DNA of 64,000 nt from Cypionkella sp. (GTDB lineage: Bacteria > Pseudomonadota > Alphaproteobacteria > Rhodobacterales > Rhodobacteraceae): positions 62,001-126,000 of the forward strand of contig NZ_JAUSBA010000018.1 in the NCBI RefSeq assembly GCF_030652235.1, given 5' to 3'. Of the stretch, positions 1 through 9,847 are shown in pieces. How positions within the stretch are numbered: the first letter of the stretch is position 1; the number at the start of each line of letters is the position of its first letter. Under the pieces are notes generated by a model that did no database searches, had not been told where the DNA came from, and saw only the letters and a list, made by a program, of their open reading frames with translations. Position numbers and translations under genes: made by a program.

Positions 1-947
1 GCGGGCGCAATCACATAATACGCAGGCAAAGCATATTTCGCATGCGGCAACGAGATATCGACAATCTCGGCCCCCGCATCGCGCAGCATCTCGCGCCCCT
101 GCGTCCACAACGCATCAATCTCGGCAGGGATGCCCTCAATCCGATACTCGCGCGGAATGCCGATCTTCTTGCCGCGAATATCCCCAGTCAGGGCAGCTTC
201 AAAATCCGGCACCGCCATATTGGCGCTGGTTGAATCTTTTGGGTCATGGCCCGCCATCGCGGCCAAGAAAATCGCCGCATCGCGCACCGATTTCGTCATC
301 GGCCCGGCTTGGTCCAGAGACGAGGCATAGGCGATGATCCCCCAGCGGCTGACCCGGCCATAGGTTGGCTTGATCCCCACCGTCCCGGTAAACGCCGCAG
401 GTTGCCGGATCGATCCGCCGGTATCCGTGCCGGTCGCAGCCAGACACAAATCCGCCGCCACCGCCGCAGCCGAGCCGCCCGAAGACCCTCCCGGCGTGCG
501 CAGCACATCATCGACCTTCCACGGGTTCACCGCAGGGCCATAGCAACTGCTCTCGGTCGACGAACCCATGGCGAATTCGTCCATGTTCAGCTTGCCGAGC
601 ATCACTGCGCCTGCGCCAAACAACTTCGCGGTCACGGTGGATTCATACTCCGGCACAAACCCCTTCAGGATGTGCGACGCCGCTTGCGAAGGCACGCCCT
701 TGGTGCAGAACACATCCTTGATCCCCACAGGAATCCCGCACATATCCGGCGCATCGCCGCCCGCAATCCGCAGATCAGCCGCCCGCGCCTGCGCCAAAGC
801 CAGCTCCGGCGTCTTGTGCACAAAGGCGTTCAGCGCATCGCCCGCGTCGATCGCCGTCAAACAAGACATCGTCAGATCAACCGCCGAAATCTCCCCCTTG
901 CGCAACGCATCCCGCGCCGCCGCAATGGTCCAAGTGTTCGCGTTCAT
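1..947 (-). CDS. gatA: Asp-tRNA(Asn)/Glu-tRNA(Gln) amidotransferase subunit A (partial, runs off left edge)
   Basis: Minus-strand reading shows an amidase-signature GatA-like frame open to the left edge; ATG at 947-945 overlaps the gatC stop (ATGA). Confidence 0.85.
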   Translation of the reverse strand, partial: MNANTWTIAAARDALRKGEISAVDLTMSCLTAIDAGDALNAFVHKTPELALAQARAADLRIAGGDAPDMCGIPVGIKDVFCTKGVPSQAASHILKGFVPEYESTVTAKLFGAGAVMLGKLNMDEFAMGSSTESSCYGPAVNPWKVDDVLRTPGGSSGGSAAAVAADLCLAATGTDTGGSIRQPAAFTGTVGIKPTYGRVSRWGIIAYASSLDQAGPMTKSVRDAAIFLAAMAGHDPKDSTSANMAVPDFEAALTGDIRGKKIGIPREYRIEGIPAEIDALWTQGREMLRDAGAEIVDISLPHAKYALPAYYVIAP

Positions 948-1231
948 TCCACCACCTTCGGCACTGCAAAAAACCCTTCCCGCGCATCCGGCGCATTGGC
1001 CAGAACCGCCCGTTGCTGATTGCCATCCGTGACCACATCCGCCCGGCGCACCAAACGCATTGGCGTCACCGACACCATCGGCTCGATGCCCGTCACATCG
1101 ACCTCATTCAGCTGCTCCATAAACCCAAGGATTCCAGACAACTGCTCTGCCAGTTTCGGCAAAGCCGCTTCCTCCACCCGGATACGCGCCAGCTTAGCCA
1201 CCTTGCGCGCGGTGTCGATGTCGATGGACAT
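944..1231 (-). CDS. gatC: Asp-tRNA(Asn)/Glu-tRNA(Gln) amidotransferase subunit C
   Basis: [21 protein letters not shown]...[22 protein letters not shown], a typical GatC; translationally coupled to gatA. Confidence 0.92.
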   Translation of the reverse strand: MSIDIDTARKVAKLARIRVEEAALPKLAEQLSGILGFMEQLNEVDVTGIEPMVSVTPMRLVRRADVVTDGNQQRAVLANAPDAREGFFAVPKVVE

Positions 1232-1451
1232 GGGGTCTCTCCGCAAATTGATTGGCTGACGTTTACCCGCCAAGCCCCGGTGCCGCAAGTAGGGTGGGCT
1301 TCACGCCGCCACGCCCGCAATTTTCGGAGTGTGAAGTTCCACCCCACCGCCCCCATCCGCCCGAATACCGCTTGCCTGCCCAACACAATTCGCCCAAGTT
1401 TCAGCGAGACACTCCACAAACCACCCGATAACCCGTTGGAATTTGGCAATT

Positions 1452-2420
1452 ATGCTCGATGCAGACTATAGCGTAAAAGCTGCACGACGGGCGTTGCACG
1501 CATTTCTGCCAGACGAAGAATTCGCGCTGGCCTCGCTCAAAGATCCGACAAAGCTTTATGGCACATGGGTGTTTCGCTGCAAAACTCGCGGCAAGAACTC
1601 CACATTCGTCTGCAAACTCAGCACACCAGACGCGGCAGGTCGTGCCAAAATCCTGAACCAATATCAACGCCTCAAATCGACCCATGCCGCGATGAAAGAC
1701 CCGCTTTTAACCACACCGCAAGCCCTCGCTTTTGTGGAAAAAGACTGCGCCCTGATCATGCAGCATGTGAAAGGTGACTCGCTGCAACACCTGCTGCTGC
1801 AGTTTTCCAATCTCGCCGAGGCCAACACCCATCTGCAAAACGCAGGCCGCTGGATATCCAGCTTTCAACAGCCAACGATGCACCCTGCCGCATTTGACGC
1901 CAAGCCGCACATGAATTGGTTGCTGAAAAAACTCCAACGCCACGACGAAAAACTGATCGTTATTCCTGACCACGACGCCTTCATGATGGAGTTTCACCAG
2001 CTTGAGCAACGCGCTGCCGCAGCCCAAGGATTGCCGAGTACACGCTGCGTGACGCACAAAGACTTTCATCTCGGCAACCTGCTGTTTGGCCGCAAAGGCG
2101 CGGTCTATGGCATAGATTTTGAAAACAAAAAAGAAGATGACGCGCTGCGGGACGTCATCTCGTTCCTGTTCGATTTTGCGATAAAATGGCCCAGTAGCGC
2201 CACGGCGTTTGACAGCCTTCAAACCGCCGCCGCTGCCTTTTTGGCCGGATACGCCGACCCCGCAACTCCGCCCGTGGTGTTCGCGTTTTTTCAGAAATTC
2301 TCCGCCTTAAACGGATGGTCCGGCCTAAATGACCGTGACCTTGCAAATCAAAGTAAGCGACACAGGCTGACGTGTTTAAAGCTCTTGGCTCAAACCTCCC
2401 TCCTAGGCCTTACGCGCTGA
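1452..2420 (+). CDS. Aminoglycoside phosphotransferase/choline kinase-like family protein
   Basis: THKDFHLGNLLF (HxDxxxxN-like) and YGIDFEN motifs typical of the APH fold. Confidence 0.7.
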   Translation: MLDADYSVKAARRALHAFLPDEEFALASLKDPTKLYGTWVFRCKTRGKNSTFVCKLSTPDAAGRAKILNQYQRLKSTHAAMKDPLLTTPQALAFVEKDCALIMQHVKGDSLQHLLLQFSNLAEANTHLQNAGRWISSFQQPTMHPAAFDAKPHMNWLLKKLQRHDEKLIVIPDHDAFMMEFHQLEQRAAAAQGLPSTRCVTHKDFHLGNLLFGRKGAVYGIDFENKKEDDALRDVISFLFDFAIKWPSSATAFDSLQTAAAAFLAGYADPATPPVVFAFFQKFSALNGWSGLNDRDLANQSKRHRLTCLKLLAQTSLLGLTR

Positions 2421-2481
2421 CAGCACATTTCAGGCGCGTAATGTCAGGCGTGAACATGCCCGCCAGACACCCAGCGCTCCA

Positions 2482-2519
2482 AATTGCTCTTTCTCAAATA
2501 CTCCCGCGCGGAGCGCTCC
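2482..2519 (+). repeat. Gene-end repeat type A
   Basis: AATTGCTCTTTCTCAAATACTCCCGCGCGGAGCGCTCC between convergent genes. Confidence 0.6.
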
Positions 2520-2528
2520 CCAACGTCC

Positions 2529-3173
2529 CTACAAAATAACCGATTTCGCCGCCAAATCCCCACCGCGCCACAAATACAGCGCCGCCAGCGGCTGATCCCC
2601 CGTCCGCATCGCATGCGGCGTCCAGCTTGGATGATGGATCGCCTGCCCCACAGGTACGGCGGCATAATCGCCCGCGCCCTTTTGCCATTCGGCCACACCA
2701 GAAATTGGCAGATAAACCTCCTCTGCCGCATGGGCGTGCGATGGATAGCTTATGCCCGGGGCCAACAACAGCACGCCGCAAGCCAACCGCGCACTCGGCA
2801 CGGGTCCGCGCAGCCCGATAAACTCGCTCCAACCATAGCCGCGCAAAAAATCCGCCCCAAAATCGCCCGCGCCATAGGTCTGCCGCCATGCCAAATTCGC
2901 AGCCACCCGCTGCAACTCTGCCACCACCGCCGCCGTATCAACCGGGCCCGCCCCTGCCTGCAACTCCGGCATCCAGTCGCAAACCGGCAAAGCCCCCGCC
3001 ACAGTCTCGCGTCGTTCACCCACAGCAGGCCAATCCACCAAAAACGCCGCCGCCTCCGGCACAGGCGCAAACGCCCGTCTCAACAACGCCAACAACCGAT
3101 CCATCCAGCCCGTACTCCGAAACCCTGTATCCCCACATTGCCTTGCGCCCGTACCGCTTGCAACCGGGTGCAC
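2529..3173 (-). CDS. DMSP lyase of the cupin DddL/DddQ type (dimethylsulfoniopropionate lyase family)
   Basis: Cupin metal motif region YPSHAHAAEEVYLPISG...IHHPSWTPHAMRTGDQPLAALYLWRGGDLAAKS resembles the DddL/DddQ C-terminus. Confidence 0.7.
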   Translation of the reverse strand: MHPVASGTGARQCGDTGFRSTGWMDRLLALLRRAFAPVPEAAAFLVDWPAVGERRETVAGALPVCDWMPELQAGAGPVDTAAVVAELQRVAANLAWRQTYGAGDFGADFLRGYGWSEFIGLRGPVPSARLACGVLLLAPGISYPSHAHAAEEVYLPISGVAEWQKGAGDYAAVPVGQAIHHPSWTPHAMRTGDQPLAALYLWRGGDLAAKSVIL

Positions 3174-3342
3174 CCTTTTGCCCGCTTCCCAATCTTAACC
3201 CCCGATTAACCATACCCCTCACCTCCCTAAAATTCCCCCATGAAAACAATGGCCCCAAGTTGGGACCTTCCCCAAACACCCCCTTCCCCTCCCCCCAATC
3301 CCCGCCTAAACTGCCCCCAACCCCCAGCCCAAGGACCTCCAA

Positions 3343-4209
3343 ATGCCCCCCATGATCGGCGTAATCGGCGGCTCCGGCGTCTATCAGATTGACGGGCTAG
3401 AGGGCGCAAGCTGGGTCAAAGTCAGCACGCCTTGGGGCAAGCCCTCGGATGAAATCCTGCTGGGCCGGCTGAACGGCACCCCGATGGCCTTTCTGCCCCG
3501 CCACGGCCGCGGCCACGTCCACTCCCCCACATCCGTGCCTTACCGCGCCAATATCGACGCGCTGAAACGCCTCGGCTGCACCGACATCATCGCCGTCTCC
3601 GCCGTAGGATCGCTGCGCCCCGATTACGCGCCAGGCGATTTCGTACTGGTCGACCAATACATCGACCGCACCTTCGCCCGCGAGAAATCCTTTTTCGGCG
3701 AGGGCTGCGTTGCCCATGTCAGCCTCGCCCACCCCACCTGCCCCCGCCTCGGCGCTGCCTGCCTGCACGCCGCGCAACAGGCGGGCATCAAAACCCACGC
3801 CACCGCCACCTACCTTGCGATGGAAGGCCCGCAATTCTCCACCCTCGCGGAATCCCGCCTCTACCGCAGCTGGGGCGCTGATGTGATCGGCATGACCGGC
3901 ATGCCCGAAGCCAAACTCGCGCGTGAGGCCGAGCTTTGCTACGCCTCGCTCGCCATGATCACCGATTTCGATTGCTGGCACCAAGACCACGGCGCCGTGG
4001 ACGTCGCACAGGTGATTCAAACCCTCACCGCCAACGCGAACTCCGCCCGCAATCTTGTCACCAATCTGCCCGCCCTGCTGCCAAATCACCCGACCTGCCC
4101 GCATGGCTGCGACCACGCCCTCACTCACGCATTGATGACCGCTCCCGACAAACGCGACCCAGACCTGCTGGCCAAACTCGACGCCATCGCAGGCCGCGTG
4201 TTGAAATAA
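3343..4209 (+). CDS. mtnP: S-methyl-5'-thioadenosine phosphorylase
   Basis: IGVIGGSGVYQIDGLE...FLPRHGRGHVHSPTSVPYRANIDALK...GMTGMPEAKLAREAELCYA. Confidence 0.93.
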   Translation: MPPMIGVIGGSGVYQIDGLEGASWVKVSTPWGKPSDEILLGRLNGTPMAFLPRHGRGHVHSPTSVPYRANIDALKRLGCTDIIAVSAVGSLRPDYAPGDFVLVDQYIDRTFAREKSFFGEGCVAHVSLAHPTCPRLGAACLHAAQQAGIKTHATATYLAMEGPQFSTLAESRLYRSWGADVIGMTGMPEAKLAREAELCYASLAMITDFDCWHQDHGAVDVAQVIQTLTANANSARNLVTNLPALLPNHPTCPHGCDHALTHALMTAPDKRDPDLLAKLDAIAGRVLK

Positions 4210-4210
4210 G

Positions 4211-4680
4211 GTGCTGCTGCTGGGGGCCGATGGGTTCATCGGTCGCCACATCGCCTTCCACCTGCGCCGCGCCGGCGTGCAAGTCATCGCCCAAGCCCGC
4301 AACCCCGCCCGCCTGAAACGCATCGGCTTTGCCCCCCCGCAAGCCGATTTCACCAACCGCGCCACCCATACCCCCGCCTTCTGGCAGGCGCACGGCGACC
4401 CAGACACCCATGGCATCAACGCCGCAGGCCCGCTGACTGGAACCGCGGGCCGTTTCGAAGCCCTCACCGCCTATGCCGCTCGCCAACCGGGCACCCAAGC
4501 CCACCTCTGAAGAAACTGCGCCGCAAAATCCGTGACCTTGCGGCGCAGGCTGTCGCCAATCGTGCACGTCTGCCACCGCAGGCTCAAAAACTCTGCCGCA
4601 GTTGGCTCGCCTTGGGCTGGCCCGCTTTCGCAGCCCTTGTCGCGGTGTTCTGGCTGATGGTAAACAAGCCGCAATTCTAA
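4211..4680 (+). pseudogene. Deletion remnant: N-terminus of an SDR/NAD(P)-epimerase joined out of frame to the C-terminus of a DUF2269-type membrane protein
   Basis: MLLLGADGFIGRHIAFHLRRAG (Rossmann GxxGxxG) stops at TGA 4508; a second frame from about 4501 reads [56 protein letters not shown], resembling DUF2269 C-termini. Confidence 0.6.
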
Positions 4681-4690
4681 GGGGATAGCG

Positions 4691-5224
4691 ATGGCAAAAA
4701 CCGTTAAAGACTACATCCGCACCATCATTGATTTCCCGCATGAAGGCATCCTGTTCCGCGATGTCACCACTTTGTTCGCCGATCCGCGCGGGTTTCGCAT
4801 GTGCGTGGATCAACTGCTCGCCCCCTATGCCGGGATGCGGATTGACAAGGTGGTCGGGTTGGAAGCGCGCGGTTTCATCCTTGGCGGAGCGGTCGCGCAC
4901 CAGCTTTCCACGGGCTTTGTGCCGATCCGCAAAAAGGGCAAACTGCCGGGGCAGACCATTTCCCAAGCCTATACGCTGGAATATGGCGAGGCGGTGGTCG
5001 AGGTCCACGAAGACGCCATGCAACCCGGTGAGAAAATCCTGCTGGTCGATGATCTGCTGGCAACCGGGGGCACGGCCGAGGCTGGCATCAAACTGATCGA
5101 GCGTCTTGGCGCACAGGTGATCGGCTGCGCCTTTGTGGTGGATCTGCCCGACTTGGGTGGGCGTGAAAAACTGGTTAGCATGGGTATGGAAGTCCACGCC
5201 CTCTGCGCCTTTGAAGGTCATTAG
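4691..5224 (+). CDS. apt: Adenine phosphoribosyltransferase
   Basis: [25 protein letters not shown]...[20 protein letters not shown]-binding motif. Confidence 0.95.
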   Translation: MAKTVKDYIRTIIDFPHEGILFRDVTTLFADPRGFRMCVDQLLAPYAGMRIDKVVGLEARGFILGGAVAHQLSTGFVPIRKKGKLPGQTISQAYTLEYGEAVVEVHEDAMQPGEKILLVDDLLATGGTAEAGIKLIERLGAQVIGCAFVVDLPDLGGREKLVSMGMEVHALCAFEGH

Positions 5225-5410
5225 GCCCGCAGCCCACGCCGCCTCGGCCCTAAGCCGGGGCCTCAGGGTTCAGGCGCGTTTCATCAGCCCAAACGCCAAT
5301 TCGCATCAACATTAACGGCCTGTTTACCGAATCATCCTACACCAAACTTACTAAGGCCAACCCAGCCTTAGGGTGACGCTGCTTGCAACACGTGACCCAC
5401 CCAACCCCAG

Positions 5411-5440
5411 CGCCCTGTCGGTTTTCCGGCAGGGCGTTTC
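5411..5440 (+). terminator. Rho-independent terminator downstream of apt
   Basis: CGCCCTGTCGG-TTTT-CCGGCAGGGCG hairpin (11-bp stem with one G.T pair) followed by TTTC. Confidence 0.75.
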
Positions 5441-5473
5441 TGATCGCCAAATGTCCCGCCCTATGTCCCGACG

Positions 5474-5866
5474 TCAGGTTGAACTTGAAAAGCCCGCCCC
5501 AGCCCATGGCTCGCTCTGCGTATCAAAGATCGGCTCAAACCCGCCCCAGACCATGCGCTTGCCGTCAAACGGCATCTCGGGCATGTTTTGCCAACGCGCG
5601 TCGGTTTGCATTCTGGCATGCGCCGCCTCGTAGGTCTGCTGATCCGGCCATTCGATCCAGGAAAACACCACGGCTTCATCCGGCGTGGCCTTCACCGCCA
5701 TTTTGAAGTCGGTGACTTTGCCATCGGTAATCGTTTCGCTCCACGTCTCGACAACCCGCAGCGCGCCGTATTCCTGAAAGATCGGGACCGCTGCCTGCGC
5801 AGATTGAATGTAGGCCTGCTTTTTGGCTTTTGGCACCGCGACGAGAAATCCTTGAACGTAGCTCAT
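5474..5866 (-). CDS. DUF1428 family protein
   Basis: MSYVQGFLVAVPKAKKQAYIQSAQ...VVFSWIEWPDQQTYEAAHARMQTDARW typical of DUF1428. Confidence 0.85.
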   Translation of the reverse strand: MSYVQGFLVAVPKAKKQAYIQSAQAAVPIFQEYGALRVVETWSETITDGKVTDFKMAVKATPDEAVVFSWIEWPDQQTYEAAHARMQTDARWQNMPEMPFDGKRMVWGGFEPIFDTQSEPWAGAGFSSST

Positions 5867-5956
5867 GATTCGCCATCCTGTTTCGGGATGGTAACGCTCA
5901 AACCGCCAAAAATGCGCTCCGTTCCGCGATCAGCCAGCAGATCAACCAATCGCCGC

Positions 5957-7375
5957 CTATGCGCGCAGCACAGCACCCGGATTCATAATGCCAAAAGGAT
6001 CCAGCGCTGCCTTGATCGCCCGCATCGCGGCCAGCTTACCCGGATCGCCGTAACGTTCCAGATCCTCCACCTTCAGCCGCCCCAAACCATGCTCTGCCGA
6101 CATTGATCCGCCCAATTCATCGACCAGATCATGCACGCAGATTTTCACCGCATCACGTTGATGTTCATAGTCTTTCCGATTGCGCCCCAACGCCGGGAAC
6201 ACGTTGTAATGTAAATTCCCATCGCCCAAATGGCCAAAACAGTTCACCCGAAAATCGCCCATCGCCGCCAGCCGAGGCCCCGCTTTCGCGATAAACTCTG
6301 CCACCAGCCCCAGCGGTACTGAAATATCATGGCTGCTGACCGCGCCGATCATCCGGTTGGCTTCCGGGATCGCCTCACGAATCCGCCACAGCCCCGCCCG
6401 CTGCGCTTCCGAGGTTGCAATGACGCCATCAGACACCAAACCCGCCTCTAGCCCCGCCTCAAACAACCCGCCCAAGTGATCTTCGGCCACGCCAAAGCCC
6501 GCAGGCAGGCCAATTTCAATCAGCACCATCCACTCTGGCATCCCCAAGGGCAGCTTCACCTCGGGGATACGCTCGGCCAGAAATTCCAACCCCATCCGCC
6601 CGATCAACTCAAACGCGCTCACCAGCCCCGACAGCCGCTCTTGCGCCAGCGACAGCAATTTTAACGCAGCCGCCGGGCTTTCCACCGCAAGCAAAGCCGT
6701 TCCCACCACCGCAGGCTGCGGGAACAACCGCAGGCTGGCGGCGGTGATCACGCCCAAAGTGCCCTCGGCCCCGATCAGCAGGTGCCGCAGATCATAGCCG
6801 GTGTTGTCCTTGCGCAGCCGCTTCAAACCATTGAAAACGCTGCCATCCGGCAAAACCGCCTCAACGCCCAAGCACAAATCCCGCGCATTGCCATACCGCA
6901 GCACGTTCAGCCCCCCGGCATTGGTCGATAGATTGCCACCAATCCGGCAGGTGCCTTCCGACGCCAAAGCCAGCGGAAACACCCGGCCCATGCTTGACGC
7001 ATGGCGCTGGACATCGGCAAGGATCATCCCAGCCTCGACCACCAACACGTTTTCGTCAGGATAGCTGCCGCGCAACGCCGCCATCCGCTCCAGCGACAGC
7101 ACCACCGGCAGCGGGCCTTCGGTCAGCAACTGCCCGCCGACAAGCCCAGTGCCACCGCCCCAAGGCACGATACCGACCCGCGCCTGCGCACAAGCCCGCA
7201 CCACAACCGACACCTCGGCCAAGGTCCGGGGCAGCGCCACCACCGCCGCCAAACCCTGCCAACGGCCACGCGGTTCTTCCAGATAACGCGGCTCGGGCAC
7301 GTGCAAAGCACCGTCGGGCAGCAGCCCGCGCAGCATTTCAACAAACGCAGGATCGGCAGGGTTCAGCATCGTCAC
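5957..7375 (-). CDS. FAD-binding oxidoreductase (GlcD/D-2-hydroxyacid dehydrogenase type)
   Basis: PWGGGTGLVGGQ, GGNLSTNAGGLNVLRYGNARDL, FGHLGDGNLHYNV, SAEHGLGRLK motifs. Confidence 0.9.
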   Translation of the reverse strand: MTMLNPADPAFVEMLRGLLPDGALHVPEPRYLEEPRGRWQGLAAVVALPRTLAEVSVVVRACAQARVGIVPWGGGTGLVGGQLLTEGPLPVVLSLERMAALRGSYPDENVLVVEAGMILADVQRHASSMGRVFPLALASEGTCRIGGNLSTNAGGLNVLRYGNARDLCLGVEAVLPDGSVFNGLKRLRKDNTGYDLRHLLIGAEGTLGVITAASLRLFPQPAVVGTALLAVESPAAALKLLSLAQERLSGLVSAFELIGRMGLEFLAERIPEVKLPLGMPEWMVLIEIGLPAGFGVAEDHLGGLFEAGLEAGLVSDGVIATSEAQRAGLWRIREAIPEANRMIGAVSSHDISVPLGLVAEFIAKAGPRLAAMGDFRVNCFGHLGDGNLHYNVFPALGRNRKDYEHQRDAVKICVHDLVDELGGSMSAEHGLGRLKVEDLERYGDPGKLAAMRAIKAALDPFGIMNPGAVLRA

Positions 7376-7402
7376 ATCTCACTCAAGGCTTCAAGCCGCG
7401 GT

Positions 7403-7948
7403 TCAGACGGTGATTGTGCGCGCCAAAGCCGCAATCGCCGTGGCCGAAGTTTGGTTGCGCGCGGTCTTCACCATGCTCAAACCCGCCTCCAGTTTGGTCG
7501 CCAACACAGATCGCCCGATTCCGTTCGGAGCTAACAGATAAACCGCCTTGTCAGAAAACAAGATCTGCTCGCCATTCGCCGCATGAACCGACAAAGCCTG
7601 CACCGCCGTGGCCGCCGCGGGGCTGGCGAGGAAATAGATATGCACACCAGTGCCATCAGCCTCGCCCTGTTTTTTGAACGGGTTCGCCGCCAAAATCGCA
7701 TCGTATTCTTTCAGCGTCATCACGAACATCGGCGGCGCAAAGCCGAAACGCTCTTTCATCGCGGTGGTAATTTTCGTCTCAACCCCGGCGACGCCCGGAT
7801 CAAGATACACCGCATTGCCACTTTGCAGATGGGTGTGGATTTGCTGAAGCCCTTGTTCCAGCAGCATTTGCCGGAACTCCGGCATTGGCAGGCGATTGGC
7901 GCCCGACACGTTCACGCCGCGCAACAACAGGACTTTGACTTCACTCAT
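7403..7948 (-). CDS. DUF1697 domain-containing protein
   Basis: MSEVKVLLLRGVNVSGANRLPMPEFRQMLLEQGLQQIHTHLQSGNAVY; the start is internal to the listed ORF. Confidence 0.88.
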   Translation of the reverse strand: MSEVKVLLLRGVNVSGANRLPMPEFRQMLLEQGLQQIHTHLQSGNAVYLDPGVAGVETKITTAMKERFGFAPPMFVMTLKEYDAILAANPFKKQGEADGTGVHIYFLASPAAATAVQALSVHAANGEQILFSDKAVYLLAPNGIGRSVLATKLEAGLSMVKTARNQTSATAIAALARTITV

Positions 7949-7988
7949 TGGGCTCTCCAGACAAGACCCCGCCCGCTCCGGCGTAGGA

Positions 7989-8573
7989 TTAGCCCACGTC
8001 CGTGCGACCACGTCGGTCGTTCCGTAAGTTGGCGTATAACACATGGTTCCGCCAGCGCCCGTTGATTTGCAAATAAGATTGGGCCACGCCCTCATATTTA
8101 AAGCCGGATTTCTCCAAAACCCCACGCGAAGCGATGTTTTCCGGCAAACAGGCGCTTTCAATCCGGCTTAGGTCAAGCTGAGCGAAGGAAAAATGCACCA
8201 AAGCCTGCACCGCTTCCTTCATATAGCCCCGCCGCGCGAAGGGCGCGCCAATCCAATAGCCCATCGTGCCCGCCTGCACCGGGCCACGCCGGATATTGTC
8301 CAGCGTCACCGCGCCCAACAACTGCCGATCCTCGCGCCGAAACATCAGCATCGGCAGCGCCGTGCCCGTGGCCTCGGCCCGCCCCGCCCAATACACCCGG
8401 TTGGTAAACGCTTTGCGCGACAAATGATCATGCGCCCAAACTGGCTCCCACGGGGTAAGATGCGCCACGGAAGCCTCGCGCAAACCTGCCCAAGCTCTGT
8501 AATCGCTGTGCGCAGGCAACCGCAAAGTCATCCGCTCGGTTTCAACCGTGGGCCTACGGCGGAAGGATAACAT
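7989..8573 (-). CDS. GNAT (RimJ/RimL-type) N-acetyltransferase
   Basis: TERMTLRLP...GYWIGAPFARRGYMKEAVQALVHFSFAQLDLSRIESACLPENIASRGVLEKSGF. Confidence 0.9.
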   Translation of the reverse strand: MLSFRRRPTVETERMTLRLPAHSDYRAWAGLREASVAHLTPWEPVWAHDHLSRKAFTNRVYWAGRAEATGTALPMLMFRREDRQLLGAVTLDNIRRGPVQAGTMGYWIGAPFARRGYMKEAVQALVHFSFAQLDLSRIESACLPENIASRGVLEKSGFKYEGVAQSYLQINGRWRNHVLYANLRNDRRGRTDVG

Positions 8574-9847
8574 TACGCCGCCAAACGCTTGCGAATATCG
8601 TCCAGCGAGGGGGCATCCGCAACCGGACCATACAAAGCCAAAGCCGAGTCCGCCTCTGACAGTTCTCCCGCATAGCGCCGCACATCCGCCACCGTCACCG
8701 CATCAATCCGCGCCACCGCCTCATCGACCCCCGGCACCCGGTCATAAATCGCCAGCAGCCGCGCGATGCGCTCGGCACGAGACGACGGGCTTTCCAGCCC
8801 CATCAACATCCCGGCCTTGATCTGCGTCCGGGCGCGGGCCACTTCGGCCTCGGACATATCATCCGCCGCGCGCTTCAGCTCATCCACGGTGATCTGGGTC
8901 AACTGGTCGATTTCTTCCGCTGAAGTCCCGGCATAAAGCGTGATCTGCCCTGCATCCTCATAAGCGCCAGACTGCGCGAAGATTGAATAGCACAGCCCGC
9001 GTTCTTCGCGCACTTTCTGGAAAAGCCGCGAGGACATCCCGCCGCCCATCGTCATCGCATAGACCTGCGCCGTATAAACATCCGGGTGCCGATAGCCCGG
9101 CGCGTCAAACGCCATGGCGAAATGCACCTGCTCCAGATCTTTCACTTCGCGGCGTTCCGAGCCTTTGAAGGTCGCCGCTTGGAACGTGGTTGCGGGTTTG
9201 GCCTTCATGCTGCCAAACATCGCCTCGGCTTGCTTCACAATCGCATCGTGATCGACCGCGCCCGCGGCGGCCAAAATCATCTGCCCCGGCCCGTAATGCT
9301 CGGCGACAAAACCCTGCAAATCCTTGCGGCCGAACGAAGAAACCCGCTCCTCTGGCCCCAGAATCGTGCGGCCAAACGCCTGATCGGGATAAGACGCCTC
9401 TTGCAGCCAATCGAACACGATATCGTCGGGCGTATCCAACGCCTGCCCGATTTCCTGCAAGATCACATGCCGCTCTACCTCTATTTCCTTCTTGTCAAAG
9501 GCCGGGTTCAGCACAATATCACCGATCACATCCAACGCGAGGCCAACATCAGCCTGCAACACCCGCGCATAATAAGCCGTCATCTCGCGTGAGGTATAGG
9601 CGTTGATGTAACCGCCAACATCCTCAATTTCCTCGGCAATTTGTAAACTGGTGCGCCGCTTGGTGCCCTTGAACGCCATATGTTCCAGAAAATGCGCAAT
9701 GCCGTTCTGTGCGGGCTTCTCGTGCCGCCCGCCCGCCATCACCCAGATGCCAGCGCTGGCAGACAGCAGCCCCGGCATATGTTCGGTGACGATGCGGAAG
9801 CCGTTCGGTAAAGTGGTCAGGCGCAGTCCGGCAGATGCGTAGCTCAA
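8573..9847 (-). CDS. M16 family zinc metallopeptidase (processing-peptidase-like)
   Basis: HFLEHMAFKGTKRRT (HxxEH) and M16 C-terminal domain. Confidence 0.93.
   Translation of the reverse strand: MSYASAGLRLTTLPNGFRIVTEHMPGLLSASAGIWVMAGGRHEKPAQNGIAHFLEHMAFKGTKRRTSLQIAEEIEDVGGYINAYTSREMTAYYARVLQADVGLALDVIGDIVLNPAFDKKEIEVERHVILQEIGQALDTPDDIVFDWLQEASYPDQAFGRTILGPEERVSSFGRKDLQGFVAEHYGPGQMILAAAGAVDHDAIVKQAEAMFGSMKAKPATTFQAATFKGSERREVKDLEQVHFAMAFDAPGYRHPDVYTAQVYAMTMGGGMSSRLFQKVREERGLCYSIFAQSGAYEDAGQITLYAGTSAEEIDQLTQITVDELKRAADDMSEAEVARARTQIKAGMLMGLESPSSRAERIARLLAIYDRVPGVDEAVARIDAVTVADVRRYAGELSEADSALALYGPVADAPSLDDIRKRLAA

Noticed and set aside
3397-5221. Minus-strand ORFs of 356 and 366 aa
   Set aside because: Antisense to mtnP, the SDR remnant and apt, all clearly coding on plus.
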